The notes under the pieces: generated by a model
What the model saw: the letters and a program-made list of their open reading frames with translations, nothing else
What the model was told of the DNA's origin: nothing
Database searches by the model: none
In this document: one piece after another, positions 17,544-26,396 of the stretch
Numbering within the stretch: the first letter of the stretch is position 1
How the letters are laid out: each line of letters starts with the position of its first letter
DNA from: CAILHX01 sp046155285
GTDB taxonomy: Bacteria; Pseudomonadota; Gammaproteobacteria; Burkholderiales; Methylophilaceae
Direction of reading: 5' to 3'
Assembly (NCBI GenBank): GCA_046155285.1
Contig: JBJXEA010000026.1
Location: 248,001 to 312,000 of the forward strand
Length of the DNA stretch: 64,000 bases
Made by a program: the position numbers and the translations under genes

Positions 17544-18338
17544 ATGAATATATTAACTGCAATTGTTTTAGCCAGTCTGTTCGGCGGCGTTTTGAGCGTG
17601 CTTGCTGCTGCCTTTGTGGCCTTCAAGGCACGTGCCTCTTGGGTTCCTATTTTGGTGAGTTACGCCATAGGCGCTTTACTCGGCGCGGCTTTTCTTGAAG
17701 TTCTGCCTGAAGCGTTTGAAGCTGCTACAAGCCCAGATGCGGCTGCGGCGACGGTGCTTGCAGGGATTCTGTTATTTTTTATCTTAGAAAAACTGGTGCT
17801 GTGGCGGCATTGCCATGGTGAAGAATGCGATACCGAGGCGCATCATCACGACCAGCCACATCGCCACGATCCGCACGATCACGGCCGCAGCGGGCTGATG
17901 ATTACCATTGGCGATACTTTCCACAACTTTGTAGATGGCATTCTGATTACGGCAGCTTTCCTCGCGGATTTCAAGCTAGGCGTAATCACCGCGCTCGCCA
18001 TCATCGCCCACGAAATCCCGCAGGAAGTCGGTGACTTTTTAATTCTGCTGCACTCCGGTTATACCAAGCGCCAAGCCTTGCTACTCAATGTGTTGTCCAG
18101 CTTCGCCACCTTGGTGGGCGGTCTGTTGGCTTATTATGCGTTGGGGGCAATGCAGACGTGGATTCCTTATGCTTTGGGCTTGGCAGCGGCGAGCATGATT
18201 TATGTGGCAGTGGCGGATTTGATTCCTGGCTTGCATAAGCGCCCAGAAATTCAAGCGACCATACAACAAGTGTCACTCATCAGCCTTGGGATCGGCTCCA
18301 TCTGGCTCACCAAGGTGTTGCTGGGCGATCTGGCGTGA
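17544..18338 (+). CDS. ZIP family divalent metal transporter
   Basis: This is a 264-aa inner-membrane protein with about eight predicted helices, importing or moving Zn(II) or Fe(II). The signature helices contain DTFHNFVDGILI (helix IV) and IIAHEIPQEVGDF (helix V), with conserved His, Asn and Glu metal ligands. A histidine-rich cytoplasmic loop (about residues 90-113, HCHGEECD then HHHDQPHRHDPHDHG) probably binds or senses metal. It follows pgeF by 22 bp and may be co-transcribed. Its last 66 bases overlap the convergent small gene on the minus strand. Confidence 0.87.
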   Translation: MNILTAIVLASLFGGVLSVLAAAFVAFKARASWVPILVSYAIGALLGAAFLEVLPEAFEAATSPDAAAATVLAGILLFFILEKLVLWRHCHGEECDTEAHHHDQPHRHDPHDHGRSGLMITIGDTFHNFVDGILITAAFLADFKLGVITALAIIAHEIPQEVGDFLILLHSGYTKRQALLLNVLSSFATLVGGLLAYYALGAMQTWIPYALGLAAASMIYVAVADLIPGLHKRPEIQATIQQVSLISLGIGSIWLTKVLLGDLA

Positions 18339-18512
18339 TGAAAGCTGGTGTGATTGGTTGCGTCTGCGCTGCGGCGTGCCAACAATCCATAGGAAAAGCG
18401 CACAGGGAAAAAGCCCGTAAAACAGAAACAGCAGCAGCCCGCCGAAAATAGTTTTAGCGGTAATCGCCATCATGAGCGCCACAAATAACCAAGCAATCGC
18501 AACGATATACAT
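18273..18512 (-). CDS. Small two-helix membrane protein, unknown function
   Basis: I recognise a pattern (MYIVAIAWLFVALMMAIT then FLFYGLFPCALFLWIVGTP) like short conserved hypothetical membrane proteins of betaproteobacteria, but no function is known to me. The 79-aa protein has two hydrophobic helices (about residues 2-20 and 25-45), an arginine-rich cluster QRRRN and a polar tail. I chose ATG 18512, which avoids the rimO coding sequence; the frame extends to 18536. The last 66 bases overlap the ZIP gene on the opposite strand, so the true tail may be shorter in function. Confidence 0.6.
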   Translation of the reverse strand: MYIVAIAWLFVALMMAITAKTIFGGLLLFLFYGLFPCALFLWIVGTPQRRRNQSHQLSSRQIAQQHLGEPDGADPKADE

Positions 18513-18515
18513 ATT

Positions 18516-19832
18516 ATGACTAATGCCAATCCCCAAGTAGGTTTCGTTTCCCTAGGCTGCCCTAAGGCATCCTCTGATGCCGAGCGCATTCTCACCCAAT
18601 TACGTGCCGAAGGCTACGAAATCTCTGCCAGTTACCAGGATGCCGATTTAGTCGTAGTCAACACCTGCGGTTTTATTGACGCGGCGGTGGAAGAGTCGCT
18701 GGATGCGATTGGCGAAGCACTGGCTGAAAACGGTAAGGTCATCGTCACCGGCTGTTTGGGAGCTAAAGGTAGCGTGGTCAAGGACGCGCACCCCAGTGTG
18801 CTTGCGGTTACCGGGCCACATGCGCTGGATGAAGTGATGGAAGCGGTGCACGCCCATTTGCCCAGACTGCACGACCCGTTTATGGACTTGGTGCCGCCGC
18901 AAGGCATAAGGCTCACACCCAAACATTACGCCTATCTCAAGATTTCCGAAGGTTGTAACCACCGCTGCACCTTCTGCATCATTCCCAGCATGCGCGGCGA
19001 TCTAGTCAGCCGCCCGGTGGGGGACGTGATGAACGAAGCAGAACGCTTGGTGGAATCCGGAGTTAAAGAGTTACTGGTGATTTCGCAAGATACCAGCGCG
19101 TATGGCATAGATACCAAATACCGTATGGGCTTCTGGAATGGTCGCCCGCTCAAGACCCGCATGAATGAACTGGTTGAAGCGCTCGGTTCGCTGGGCGTGT
19201 GGGTGCGGCTGCATTATGTGTATCCCTATCCGCATGTGGATGATGTCATCCCGCTCATGGCGGAAGGCAAGATACTGCCGTATTTGGACATTCCGTTTCA
19301 ACACGCCAGCCCCAAGATTCTTAAGGCCATGAAGCGCCCCGGCAATATTGAAAACACCTTGGCACGCATCAAATCATGGCGTGCAATCTGCCCGGAACTC
19401 ACTATCCGCAGCACCTTCATTGCGGGTTTTCCCGGCGAAACCGACGATGATTTCCAGCAATTGCTGGACTTCCTGGAAGAAGCCCAGCTCGACCGCGTAG
19501 GCTGCTTTGCTTATTCCGCCGTAGATGGCGCAGTTGCCAATGAACTGGCGGGCGCAGTACCAGAATCACTGAAACAAGAGCGCCTGAGCATATTTATGGA
19601 AACCCAAGCCGACATCAGCACCGCACGTCTGGCGCAAAAGATTGATCGTCGCATGACAGTGTTGGTGGATGAGGTGGACGAGGAGGGTGCGGTTGCCCGT
19701 AGCGCCGCTGATGCGCCGGAGATTGATGGTTTGGTGTACATCCCACAAGCCGCACACTTGCAAGTCGGGCAGATGGTGGAAGTAAAAATCACCGATGCCG
19801 ATACCCATGACTTGTGGGCGGAATTGGCATAA
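18516..19832 (+). CDS. rimO: Ribosomal protein S12 methylthiotransferase RimO
   Basis: RimO is a radical-SAM enzyme that methylthiolates an aspartate of ribosomal protein S12. The 438-aa protein has the N-terminal MTTase domain with cluster cysteines (SLGCPKA, VVNTCGF, VTGCLGA), the radical SAM motif EGCNHRCTFCIIP, and a C-terminal TRAM domain after about residue 370. Length is normal. Its start lies three bases from the start of the divergent small membrane gene. No downstream partner other than tRNA-Val is visible. Confidence 0.96.
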   Translation: MTNANPQVGFVSLGCPKASSDAERILTQLRAEGYEISASYQDADLVVVNTCGFIDAAVEESLDAIGEALAENGKVIVTGCLGAKGSVVKDAHPSVLAVTGPHALDEVMEAVHAHLPRLHDPFMDLVPPQGIRLTPKHYAYLKISEGCNHRCTFCIIPSMRGDLVSRPVGDVMNEAERLVESGVKELLVISQDTSAYGIDTKYRMGFWNGRPLKTRMNELVEALGSLGVWVRLHYVYPYPHVDDVIPLMAEGKILPYLDIPFQHASPKILKAMKRPGNIENTLARIKSWRAICPELTIRSTFIAGFPGETDDDFQQLLDFLEEAQLDRVGCFAYSAVDGAVANELAGAVPESLKQERLSIFMETQADISTARLAQKIDRRMTVLVDEVDEEGAVARSAADAPEIDGLVYIPQAAHLQVGQMVEVKITDADTHDLWAELA

Positions 19833-19882
19833 TTCTGCGGTTGCAAAAATGGTGCGCAATGTGGTTAAATGCCGCGCTTCGT

Positions 19883-19957
19883 GGGCGGTTAGCTCAGCGG
19901 TAGAGCACTGCCTTCACACGGCAGGGGTCACTGGTTCGATCCCAGTACCGCCCACCA
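19883..19957 (+). tRNA. tRNA-Val (anticodon CAC)
   Basis: The 75-nt sequence folds as a complete cloverleaf. The acceptor stem GGGCGGT pairs with ACCGCCC, the anticodon stem CTGCC pairs with GGCAG around loop TTCACAC, and the T arm contains GGTTCGATCC. The anticodon CAC reads GUG valine codons. The CCA end is encoded at 19955-19957. An inverted-repeat element begins 35 bp downstream. Confidence 0.97.
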
Positions 19958-19992
19958 TAAAATCAATAAGTTATAGTTTGTTGAGAATTTGA

Positions 19993-20058
19993 TGTAGTGA
20001 AATAAACCGGCACAATTATCCTACAGTGGCGGTACTCTCCGTTACAATTTTCACTACA
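19993..20058. mobile_element. MITE-like or IS-remnant element next to tRNA-Val
   Basis: TGTAGTGAAA (19993-20002) and TTTCACTACA (20049-20058) are perfect 10-bp inverted ends around a 46-nt interior with no coding capacity. GAATTTGA occurs immediately before the left end (19985-19992) and three bases after the right end (20062-20069), consistent with an 8-bp target-site duplication with slightly offset ends. Intergenic sequence 19958-20122 contains nothing else that I can support. Confidence 0.5.
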
Positions 20059-20122
20059 GTTGAATTTGAGTTGTTCGCGTACCCACCAAGAAAGTCAGGG
20101 GCTTCATCACACTTGATATTGA

Positions 20123-20728
20123 CTAAAGTCTTGTTACCAGCTTAATTAGGCTTTCAGTGATTTCCGAATTTTCTTTCACGTCATAACTTTCCGGATCAAT
20201 GTGGCACTCCAGCCAGACACCGTAGACAAAGCTATCCAGCATGATGGCGCGGCGCATGGCTTCTTTCTTATCACCCAGGATTTTGTTCAGGTTTTCGGCG
20301 ATTCCATTGCGATAACTATGGTCTATCGGCAATAGACTTAACCGGTATTTCTTGGTTACTCGCACTTCGCCCCATGCAGCAAACCATAAAGACAAGAGTT
20401 CGCTATGCGTCTCCGCAAAGCGAATGTCGTGTATCAAGTTGCCTTTGATTTGTGAGTATGGATCATCCTCAAGTTCGGCAAAATAGGCCTTAAGACTTGT
20501 GTCGTAAGTGTCCAGTGCATTTTCAAGAGCTGCATCCAGCAAGTGCTCCTTGGAAGAGAAGTGGAACCCGACCAGTGCGCGAGAAACGCCAGCAAGCTCA
20601 GCTACTACATTGAGTGTGGTACCTGATAATCCGTTATTTGCGACTGCTTGGATAGTGGCCTGAATCAAGCTGCGGCGGGTTTCTTCGCCGCGTTTAATTC
20701 TTAAGTCTTCGTCTTTTTTTGTATCCAA
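20123..20728 (-). CDS. TetR-family transcriptional regulator (BetI-like)
   Basis: The 201-aa repressor has an N-terminal helix-turn-helix (about residues 16-62: RRSLIQATIQAVANNGLSG, then AGVSRALVGFHFSSKEHLL) and an all-helical ligand-binding domain with LLSLWFAAWGEVR. This second half resembles BetI, the choline-responsive repressor, which fits a quaternary-amine theme but does not prove the ligand. It is divergent from the oxidoreductase-Rieske-transporter operon and probably represses it through the dyad at 20780-20801. Confidence 0.82.
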   Translation of the reverse strand: MDTKKDEDLRIKRGEETRRSLIQATIQAVANNGLSGTTLNVVAELAGVSRALVGFHFSSKEHLLDAALENALDTYDTSLKAYFAELEDDPYSQIKGNLIHDIRFAETHSELLSLWFAAWGEVRVTKKYRLSLLPIDHSYRNGIAENLNKILGDKKEAMRRAIMLDSFVYGVWLECHIDPESYDVKENSEITESLIKLVTRL

Positions 20729-20752
20729 AATTAATTGCCTACATTTTTCTGG

Positions 20753-20801
20753 TTGACAACAATTATAGACTATAAATATACTGTCTGTACGTTCAGCTAG
20801 T
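20753..20801 (+). promoter_or_regulatory. Promoter and probable TetR operator of the Rieske/ABC operon
   Basis: TTGACA (20753-20758) and TATACT (20777-20782), 18 bp apart, form a good sigma-70 promoter about 70 bp before the oxidoreductase gene. Overlapping the -10 is a dyad ACTGTCTG-TACGTT-CAGCTAGT (20780-20801) matching at six of eight arm positions. An operator at this place would block transcription, as expected for the divergent TetR-type repressor. Confidence 0.6.
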
Positions 20802-20852
20802 TTAATGCTTTTCTGAAAAGTTTGTCATGAATAATTTTGTGGAGCGGAAAAA

Positions 20853-22484
20853 ATGACCCAAAAGTTTGACGTAGTGATTATTGGCGCCGGGCATAACGGG
20901 CTGACTACAGCGGCTTATCTTGCTAAAAAAGGTCTGACGGTGGGTGTTTTTGAAGCACGTGGCGTGATTGGTGGTGCCGCAGTGACGGAAGAGTTTCATC
21001 CGGGGTTCAGAAACTCGGTCGCTTCCTATTTGGTCGGGATGTTAAGCCCCAAGGTTGTGTCGGAATTAGGGTTGGTAGAAGCCGGTCTGACCATCGTCAA
21101 ACGGCCTGCCAACGATTTTATGCCTCTGCCAGACGGGCGTTACTTATTGAATGAAACTGATAGGGACGAAGATTATATCGAGCAATTGGATAGAATGTGC
21201 CCGGGTGATGGCGCAGGATTTATCCGTATGGATGCCGACTTAAAAGAGGTTGTCGGCGCTGTCAGCGAGCTTATGCATCGCACACCACCCAATTTGGGCG
21301 GTGGAGTAGGGGATTTGTTTACGGCCATCAGCGCCGGTTTGCGATTGAGGCATTTTACGGCGCGTGCGCAATCTACCTTGATGAGATTGATGACAATGTC
21401 AGCATCTGAATTCCTTAATCAATATTTCAAAGGCGATGCCATTCGGGGCGGGTATGGGTACTTGGCTTCGGTAGGAACATTCCAAAGCCCCAGTGCGCCC
21501 GGTAGTGCTTACGTGATTCTGCATCATAGTTTCGGACAAACCAATTCTGAACAAGGTCTATGGGGACATGCCATCGGTGGCATGGGCGCAGTGAGCAATG
21601 CCATTGCTAAAGTTGCAAAAGCGGCTGGGGTGGTTATCGAAGTAGACGCTCCTGTGGCATCAGTGAAAACGCGTGGCGGTGTGGCTTGTGGCATTGTGCT
21701 TAAAGATGGTCGCGAGATCGAGGCGACGCGTGTGGTGGCAAATACCACGCCTAAAGTTCTTTACGAGAAATTAGTAGCTCCAGAATTATTACCTGATGAA
21801 TTCCGCAACACGGTTTCGCGCTACCGTAGTCACTCCGCAACACTACGCATGAATGTCGCTTTGTCAGAGCTCCCCGATTTCACCTGTTTGCCGGGCACCA
21901 CTCAGGGTCCGCATCATGGCGGATCGGTAGTGATTTCTCCTTCTCTACAATATCTGGAAGACGCCTATGACGATGCCAAAAAAGGCGGTTGGGCAAAGAA
22001 TCCTGCAATCGAAATGTGGATATCCTCTACGGTAGACCATACACTCGCGCCAAAAGGACAGCACGTTGCAAGCCTGTTCTGCCAACATTTCCATCAAACA
22101 CTATCAGATGACCGTGATTGGGATGCGCATCGTGAAGAGGCGGCAGATGTGGTCGTCAAAACCATGACGCAATATGCGCCGAATTTTGCAAAATCGATTA
22201 TTGGACGGCAAGTGCTGACCCCGAAAGACTTGGAGCAGAAGATTGGTTTGACCGGGGGCGATATTTTCCACGGCTCTTTGAATATCGACCAGATTTTCTC
22301 CATGCGGCCCGTGCCTGGCTATGCGGATTACCGTACGCCTGTGCCCATGCTTTATCTTTGTGGCTCTGGCACCCACCCGGGCGGTGGGGTAACGGGCATT
22401 CCCGGCCGTAGTGCAGCACGTGAGATTTTGAAAGACATCCGCAGCTTTAAGCAACGTAAGACAACCAGCAGCATTTACTCATAA
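20853..22484 (+). CDS. FAD-dependent oxidoreductase, PYROXD2/phytoene-desaturase-like
   Basis: The 543-aa flavoprotein begins with a dinucleotide-binding motif VVIIGAGHNGLTTAAYLAKKG and has GGAAVTEEFHPGFRNS, FQSPSAPGSAYVILHHSFG and a C-terminal YLCGSGTHPGGGVTGIPGR that matches the PYROXD2-like branch rather than carotenoid desaturases. Its substrate is unknown. It is the first gene of an operon with a VOC protein, two Rieske oxygenases and an ABC transporter. A role in oxidising an intermediate of amine breakdown is inferred. GGAG precedes the ATG. Confidence 0.75.
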   Translation: MTQKFDVVIIGAGHNGLTTAAYLAKKGLTVGVFEARGVIGGAAVTEEFHPGFRNSVASYLVGMLSPKVVSELGLVEAGLTIVKRPANDFMPLPDGRYLLNETDRDEDYIEQLDRMCPGDGAGFIRMDADLKEVVGAVSELMHRTPPNLGGGVGDLFTAISAGLRLRHFTARAQSTLMRLMTMSASEFLNQYFKGDAIRGGYGYLASVGTFQSPSAPGSAYVILHHSFGQTNSEQGLWGHAIGGMGAVSNAIAKVAKAAGVVIEVDAPVASVKTRGGVACGIVLKDGREIEATRVVANTTPKVLYEKLVAPELLPDEFRNTVSRYRSHSATLRMNVALSELPDFTCLPGTTQGPHHGGSVVISPSLQYLEDAYDDAKKGGWAKNPAIEMWISSTVDHTLAPKGQHVASLFCQHFHQTLSDDRDWDAHREEAADVVVKTMTQYAPNFAKSIIGRQVLTPKDLEQKIGLTGGDIFHGSLNIDQIFSMRPVPGYADYRTPVPMLYLCGSGTHPGGGVTGIPGRSAAREILKDIRSFKQRKTTSSIYS

Positions 22485-22497
22485 CGAAAGGCAGATC

Positions 22498-22872
22498 ATG
22501 GCGAACCCGGTGATACATATTGAGCATTTATCCAGCAACGTGGAGCAAGGCAAGAAGTTTTACACCAGTTTATTTGACTGGAAAGTAGAAGATATGCCTG
22601 TTCCAGGAGCAGAACCCTATCAAGTGGTCAAAGCAGAACAAGGGCCTAATATAGGGTTCTTTACTATTCCCGGTGACACTCATCCTTCCTGGCTCACATA
22701 CGTTCGTGTAGATGACATTAAAGCCTCGGTTGCAAAAGCAAAACAACTTGGCGCGTCTGTCGTTGAGGACATTGTTGAATTTGGTGACTATGGCTGGGCA
22801 TGTGTGTTGTCAGACCCGGCTGGCGCGGTATTTGCAATTTGGCAATATAGAGAAAACCAAGCGGAACACTAA
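22498..22872 (+). CDS. VOC-family (glyoxalase/dioxygenase-fold) protein
   Basis: This 124-aa protein shows the vicinal-oxygen-chelate pattern: N-terminal IHIEHLSSNVEQGKKFYTSLFDW, a middle WLTYVRVDDIKASVAKAKQLGA and a C-terminal LSDPAGAVFAIWQY. Two beta-alpha-beta-beta-beta modules fit the length. Metal-binding residues appear as H and E at the expected ends, but the reaction is not predictable. It sits 13 bp after the PYROXD2-like gene and 18 bp before the first Rieske gene, so it belongs to the operon. Confidence 0.75.
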   Translation: MANPVIHIEHLSSNVEQGKKFYTSLFDWKVEDMPVPGAEPYQVVKAEQGPNIGFFTIPGDTHPSWLTYVRVDDIKASVAKAKQLGASVVEDIVEFGDYGWACVLSDPAGAVFAIWQYRENQAEH

Positions 22873-22890
22873 TAAAGCGGAGCATTAGAT

Positions 22891-24096
22891 ATGAGCACTT
22901 TACAGACAGCGACTATTCAACTTCACAGCAACCCAATGGCACCATTGCCGATGGATGCGCTGTCCGAATGTTTAAAGCCGTTTGGCGAGTCACGCATGTT
23001 GCCCAGAGCAGCCTACGTGGATAACGCAGTTCTCAATTGGGAGCGCAAACACCTGTTTGAAGCGGGCTGGGTATGTGCGGGACGTACTTCAATTGTGAGT
23101 GAACCCAATTCACAAGCGGCGATTCAGGTGGGTGATCGTGGTGTGTTGGTGACGCGTGATGATAAGAACCAATTACATGCTTTCGAGAATATCTGTCGCC
23201 ATCGTGGCCATGAACTTCTAGCCTGCGGCAAAAAGACCAATCAAGAGAAAATTGTTTGTCCCTACCACGCTTGGTGTTACGACTCAGATGGAAGTTTTTT
23301 CAATGCGCGGGAAATGGATGACATCAAGAATGCGATTCCATCAGAACTGGGGTTGATCCCTATTCGGTCAGCGGAGTGGGGTGGTTGGCTATTCCTAAAT
23401 TATTCGGGTGGCGCTGCGCCGTTTAGCGAATATATCGGTAGCTTGGATGCAATGATCAAAGATTGGGATTGTGAGCGCTTGGTTGTTGGCGCAAGTCATG
23501 ATTACGAGTTACAGGCCAATTGGAAAGTGGCCATCGAGAACTATCACGAGTGTTACCACTGCGGAATGATACATCCAGCCTTATGCGAGGTTTCTCCTCC
23601 TGATACCGGCGGGTTGTATTCGGGTGAGAATGGCCTTTTTACAGGCGGGTGGATGATTTTAGCTGATCATGCAGAAACCATGAGTTTTGATGGGAAATCC
23701 ACAGTATCTCCTTTCCCTAAACTCACAGAAACGCAGCGTCGCGAAGTACACTACATCACGCTTTTCCCCAATTTCTTGATCAGTTTGCATCCGGATTTTG
23801 TCATGACACATCGCTTGGAACCTGTTGCGCCAGGCAAGACAAAAGTGGAATGCCAATGGTTGTTTGCGCCAGAGGCAGCAGAGCGAGCTGATTTTGACCC
23901 TAGCTTTGCGGTTAATTTTTGGGATACCACGAACAAAGAAGACTGGGGCGCAGTAGAATCTGTACAACGCGGATTAGCATCTGAGAAGTTTATCCCAGGA
24001 ATCTTGTCGGCTGAAGAAGAGTCGGTGTATCAATTCGTGCATCTAGTGGCAAGCGCCTATATGCAAAAACCCATCATCAAGTCGCATCGGTTTTAA
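22891..24096 (+). CDS. Rieske non-heme iron oxygenase, alpha subunit (quaternary-amine type)
   Basis: The 401-aa protein has a Rieske [2Fe-2S] site (C102, H104 in CRHRGHELL; C123, H126 in CPYHAWCY) and a mononuclear iron site with H223 and H228 in ENYHECYHCGMIHP. The bridging residue is E220 rather than the Asp of classic ring-hydroxylating dioxygenases, the pattern known from CntA/GbcA-type monooxygenases of carnitine, glycine betaine and related substrates. It may therefore hydroxylate or demethylate a quaternary amine. No reductase gene is adjacent. The true substrate is unknown. Confidence 0.85.
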   Translation: MSTLQTATIQLHSNPMAPLPMDALSECLKPFGESRMLPRAAYVDNAVLNWERKHLFEAGWVCAGRTSIVSEPNSQAAIQVGDRGVLVTRDDKNQLHAFENICRHRGHELLACGKKTNQEKIVCPYHAWCYDSDGSFFNAREMDDIKNAIPSELGLIPIRSAEWGGWLFLNYSGGAAPFSEYIGSLDAMIKDWDCERLVVGASHDYELQANWKVAIENYHECYHCGMIHPALCEVSPPDTGGLYSGENGLFTGGWMILADHAETMSFDGKSTVSPFPKLTETQRREVHYITLFPNFLISLHPDFVMTHRLEPVAPGKTKVECQWLFAPEAAERADFDPSFAVNFWDTTNKEDWGAVESVQRGLASEKFIPGILSAEEESVYQFVHLVASAYMQKPIIKSHRF

Positions 24097-24152
24097 CGAG
24101 TTTGTTAGAGAAGGTTTTCACGTTCAATTGATCATTAACTAGGAGAAGTTCC

Positions 24153-25244
24153 ATGAAGATTAAGCATCTGGCATTGGTATTGGCGGGAACGTTTTGCTTG
24201 GCAAATACACCGCTTGCATTCTCGGCAACAGAAAAAACGACTGACAAATTGAATGTGCTGAACTGGTCAGAGCTGATAGGTGTGGATACCGTACCTAAAT
24301 TCCAAAAAGAATTTAAGGTGAAGGTGAAATATGACACGCTGGACAGCGATGACTCCTTACAAACCAAGCTGTTGAGCGGCAGAAGTGGCTACGATGTGGT
24401 TTTCCCCTCGATTAATTTTATGCACAAACAGATTGAAGCCGGCGTGTACGAAAAGCTGGACATGTCAAAAATCCCTAACGCTGCCAAAATCAGCCCTACG
24501 CTACAAGCTAAAGCCAATACGCCTTACGGTGTGATTTACACTTGGGGCACCACAGGCGTTATCGTGAATGTAGAAAAAGTCCGCGCCATTCTGGGCAAAG
24601 ACGCAAAACTGGATACTTTGGATCTGATTTATAACCCAGCAGTGGTGAGCAAACTAAGCAAGTGTGGCGTTTCCTTGCTGGACTCCCCCAATGATGTGTT
24701 TGCCACTGCTTTGGCTTATATGGGGCGCGACCCGAACAGCAATAAGCCTGTTGATTACCAAGATGCACACAAGATGCTGATGAAGGTACGACCTTACATC
24801 ACGCAATTTACTTCTACCACCATGCGTACCGATATTATTGGTGGCGATGTCTGTGTGGCGCAAGGCTGGAATGGGGATGGTGGATTTTCAGTACGCGGCG
24901 CTAAGACAGCAAAAAAACCTTTTGAAGTGATCTATGTCACGCCGAAAAAACAAACTGGTATCTGGATGACCATGATGGGTATTCCAAAAGATGCACCGAA
25001 TAAAGAAAATGCCTATAAATTCATCAACTATCAGTTACGCCCAGAGATAGCCGCTGCATTTAGCAACGAGGCGACCTATGCGACTTCTGTGCCAAACAGC
25101 TTGGTCAAACCCGACATTCTGAACGATAAAACGGTTTATCCAACAGATGCCGAGATTAATGACTCATTTGTGTTTGAGAGCCTGAACCCAACACAATTAA
25201 AGATGCAGAATAAGCTGTTCCTGCAATTCAAAGCAGGGAAATAA
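24153..25244 (+). CDS. Periplasmic binding protein of a polyamine-type (PotF/PotD) ABC transporter
   Basis: The 363-aa protein has a signal peptide (about residues 1-25, ending LAFSA) and the Pot-family solute-binding fold: LNVLNWSELIG, SGRSGYDVVFPS, YTWGTTGVIVNVEKV, LLDSPNDVFATALAYMG and VFESLNPTQL. Family members bind polyamines, but related ones bind other cationic amines. It lies between the two Rieske genes, so its ligand is probably the Rieske substrate. AGGAG precedes the ATG. Confidence 0.85.
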   Translation: MKIKHLALVLAGTFCLANTPLAFSATEKTTDKLNVLNWSELIGVDTVPKFQKEFKVKVKYDTLDSDDSLQTKLLSGRSGYDVVFPSINFMHKQIEAGVYEKLDMSKIPNAAKISPTLQAKANTPYGVIYTWGTTGVIVNVEKVRAILGKDAKLDTLDLIYNPAVVSKLSKCGVSLLDSPNDVFATALAYMGRDPNSNKPVDYQDAHKMLMKVRPYITQFTSTTMRTDIIGGDVCVAQGWNGDGGFSVRGAKTAKKPFEVIYVTPKKQTGIWMTMMGIPKDAPNKENAYKFINYQLRPEIAAAFSNEATYATSVPNSLVKPDILNDKTVYPTDAEINDSFVFESLNPTQLKMQNKLFLQFKAGK

Positions 25245-25258
25245 AATAAGGTTTTAAC

Positions 25259-26353
25259 ATGCAAAGCACTAGAAAAACGCTGCCCGGTCGTGACTATGTA
25301 GATCCTGCAATTTTTGAACTAGAGCGGCAAAGGATATTTTTTAAGTCCTGGTATTACGCGGGACGAGAAGAGCAGGTGGTAGTGCCGGGTCAGTGGTTCA
25401 CGATTGATGTTGTGGGTGAAAGCATCATCGTGATGCGCAATGATGAGGGGAAGTTACAGGCTTTTTATAATGTATGCCGCCATCGTGGGTCTCGGCTATG
25501 CGACGAAAAAGCAGGGCAGAGTAATGGTGCAATCATGTGCCCGTATCACAACTTGTGTTACAACCATCAGGGCGAGTTGATTGCTACGCCGAATATGGAG
25601 GAGCATGAGTTAGATTTTGACCAACTCTCGTTGTGGCCGGTGCATGTGGATGTGTGGCAAGGCTTTGTGTTCGTGAATTTAAGCGCAGAAAAGCCGATTA
25701 CTTTGCGTGAATCACTAGCAGTGCATTTTGATGAACCATTACGATTTGAACGGTTTGAGTTGGATAAGCTGCGTATTGGCCGCAGCTATGAAGCCGTAGT
25801 TAATGCCAATTGGAAGATTATTTTAGAAAACTATCTGGAATGTTTGCACTGCCCTGCAGTGCATCCTGAGCTTATAGAGACAATCGAAACCTATAAATCC
25901 GGTTGGGTGATTGAAGAAGGGCGCGATGATGGGGGCGTGAGCTTGCCTCCAGGGGGCTCTGGATATTCAGACGGGGGCAGATCCAATTTGTCTGTTAATC
26001 CCTGTATGACAGCGCTGGAAGTCAATTCCATTTACGGTGGCGCGATTCCGCCCAATGTCACTCTAGACATTGGTGCCACTGGTGTTATGATTATTCAGCT
26101 ACTTCCCATCAGCCCTTTGCAAACACGCGTTATTGATACCTTTTTGTTTAATGCGGCAGACGTGGCAAAGGCAGATTTCGACCCTAGTCCGGTAGTAGAT
26201 TTTAATGAAGTAGTCTCACGACAAGATTATGCCGTCTGCGAGCGTGTGCAAAAAGGGGTCGCTTCGCGGGCTTTTAGTCATGGCGTATTGGCAGAAAAAG
26301 ATATTTTTGTTTATGAGTTTGTGCAACGATATTTGCAGCAACGAGACAACTAA
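25259..26353 (+). CDS. Second Rieske non-heme iron oxygenase, alpha subunit
   Basis: The 364-aa protein has C73, H75 (CRHRGSRL) and C94, H97 (CPYHNLCY) for the Rieske cluster and H197, H202 in ENYLECLHCPAVHP for mononuclear iron, again with Glu (E194) at the bridging position. It is clearly a distant homologue of the gene at 22891, not a recent duplicate. It is co-oriented with the transporter. Either the two act on successive intermediates or one is needed for a second substrate. As with the first, no dedicated reductase is visible. Confidence 0.85.
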   Translation: MQSTRKTLPGRDYVDPAIFELERQRIFFKSWYYAGREEQVVVPGQWFTIDVVGESIIVMRNDEGKLQAFYNVCRHRGSRLCDEKAGQSNGAIMCPYHNLCYNHQGELIATPNMEEHELDFDQLSLWPVHVDVWQGFVFVNLSAEKPITLRESLAVHFDEPLRFERFELDKLRIGRSYEAVVNANWKIILENYLECLHCPAVHPELIETIETYKSGWVIEEGRDDGGVSLPPGGSGYSDGGRSNLSVNPCMTALEVNSIYGGAIPPNVTLDIGATGVMIIQLLPISPLQTRVIDTFLFNAADVAKADFDPSPVVDFNEVVSRQDYAVCERVQKGVASRAFSHGVLAEKDIFVYEFVQRYLQQRDN

Positions 26354-26396
26354 TCCAAATTAGCAGTCATTGTTACCTTAAAAGGAATGCTCACAA

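Noticed and set aside
19958..20122. Possible integrated element with integrase at tRNA-Val
   Set aside because: No integrase or tRNA-end duplication was found; only the small inverted-repeat element is supported.
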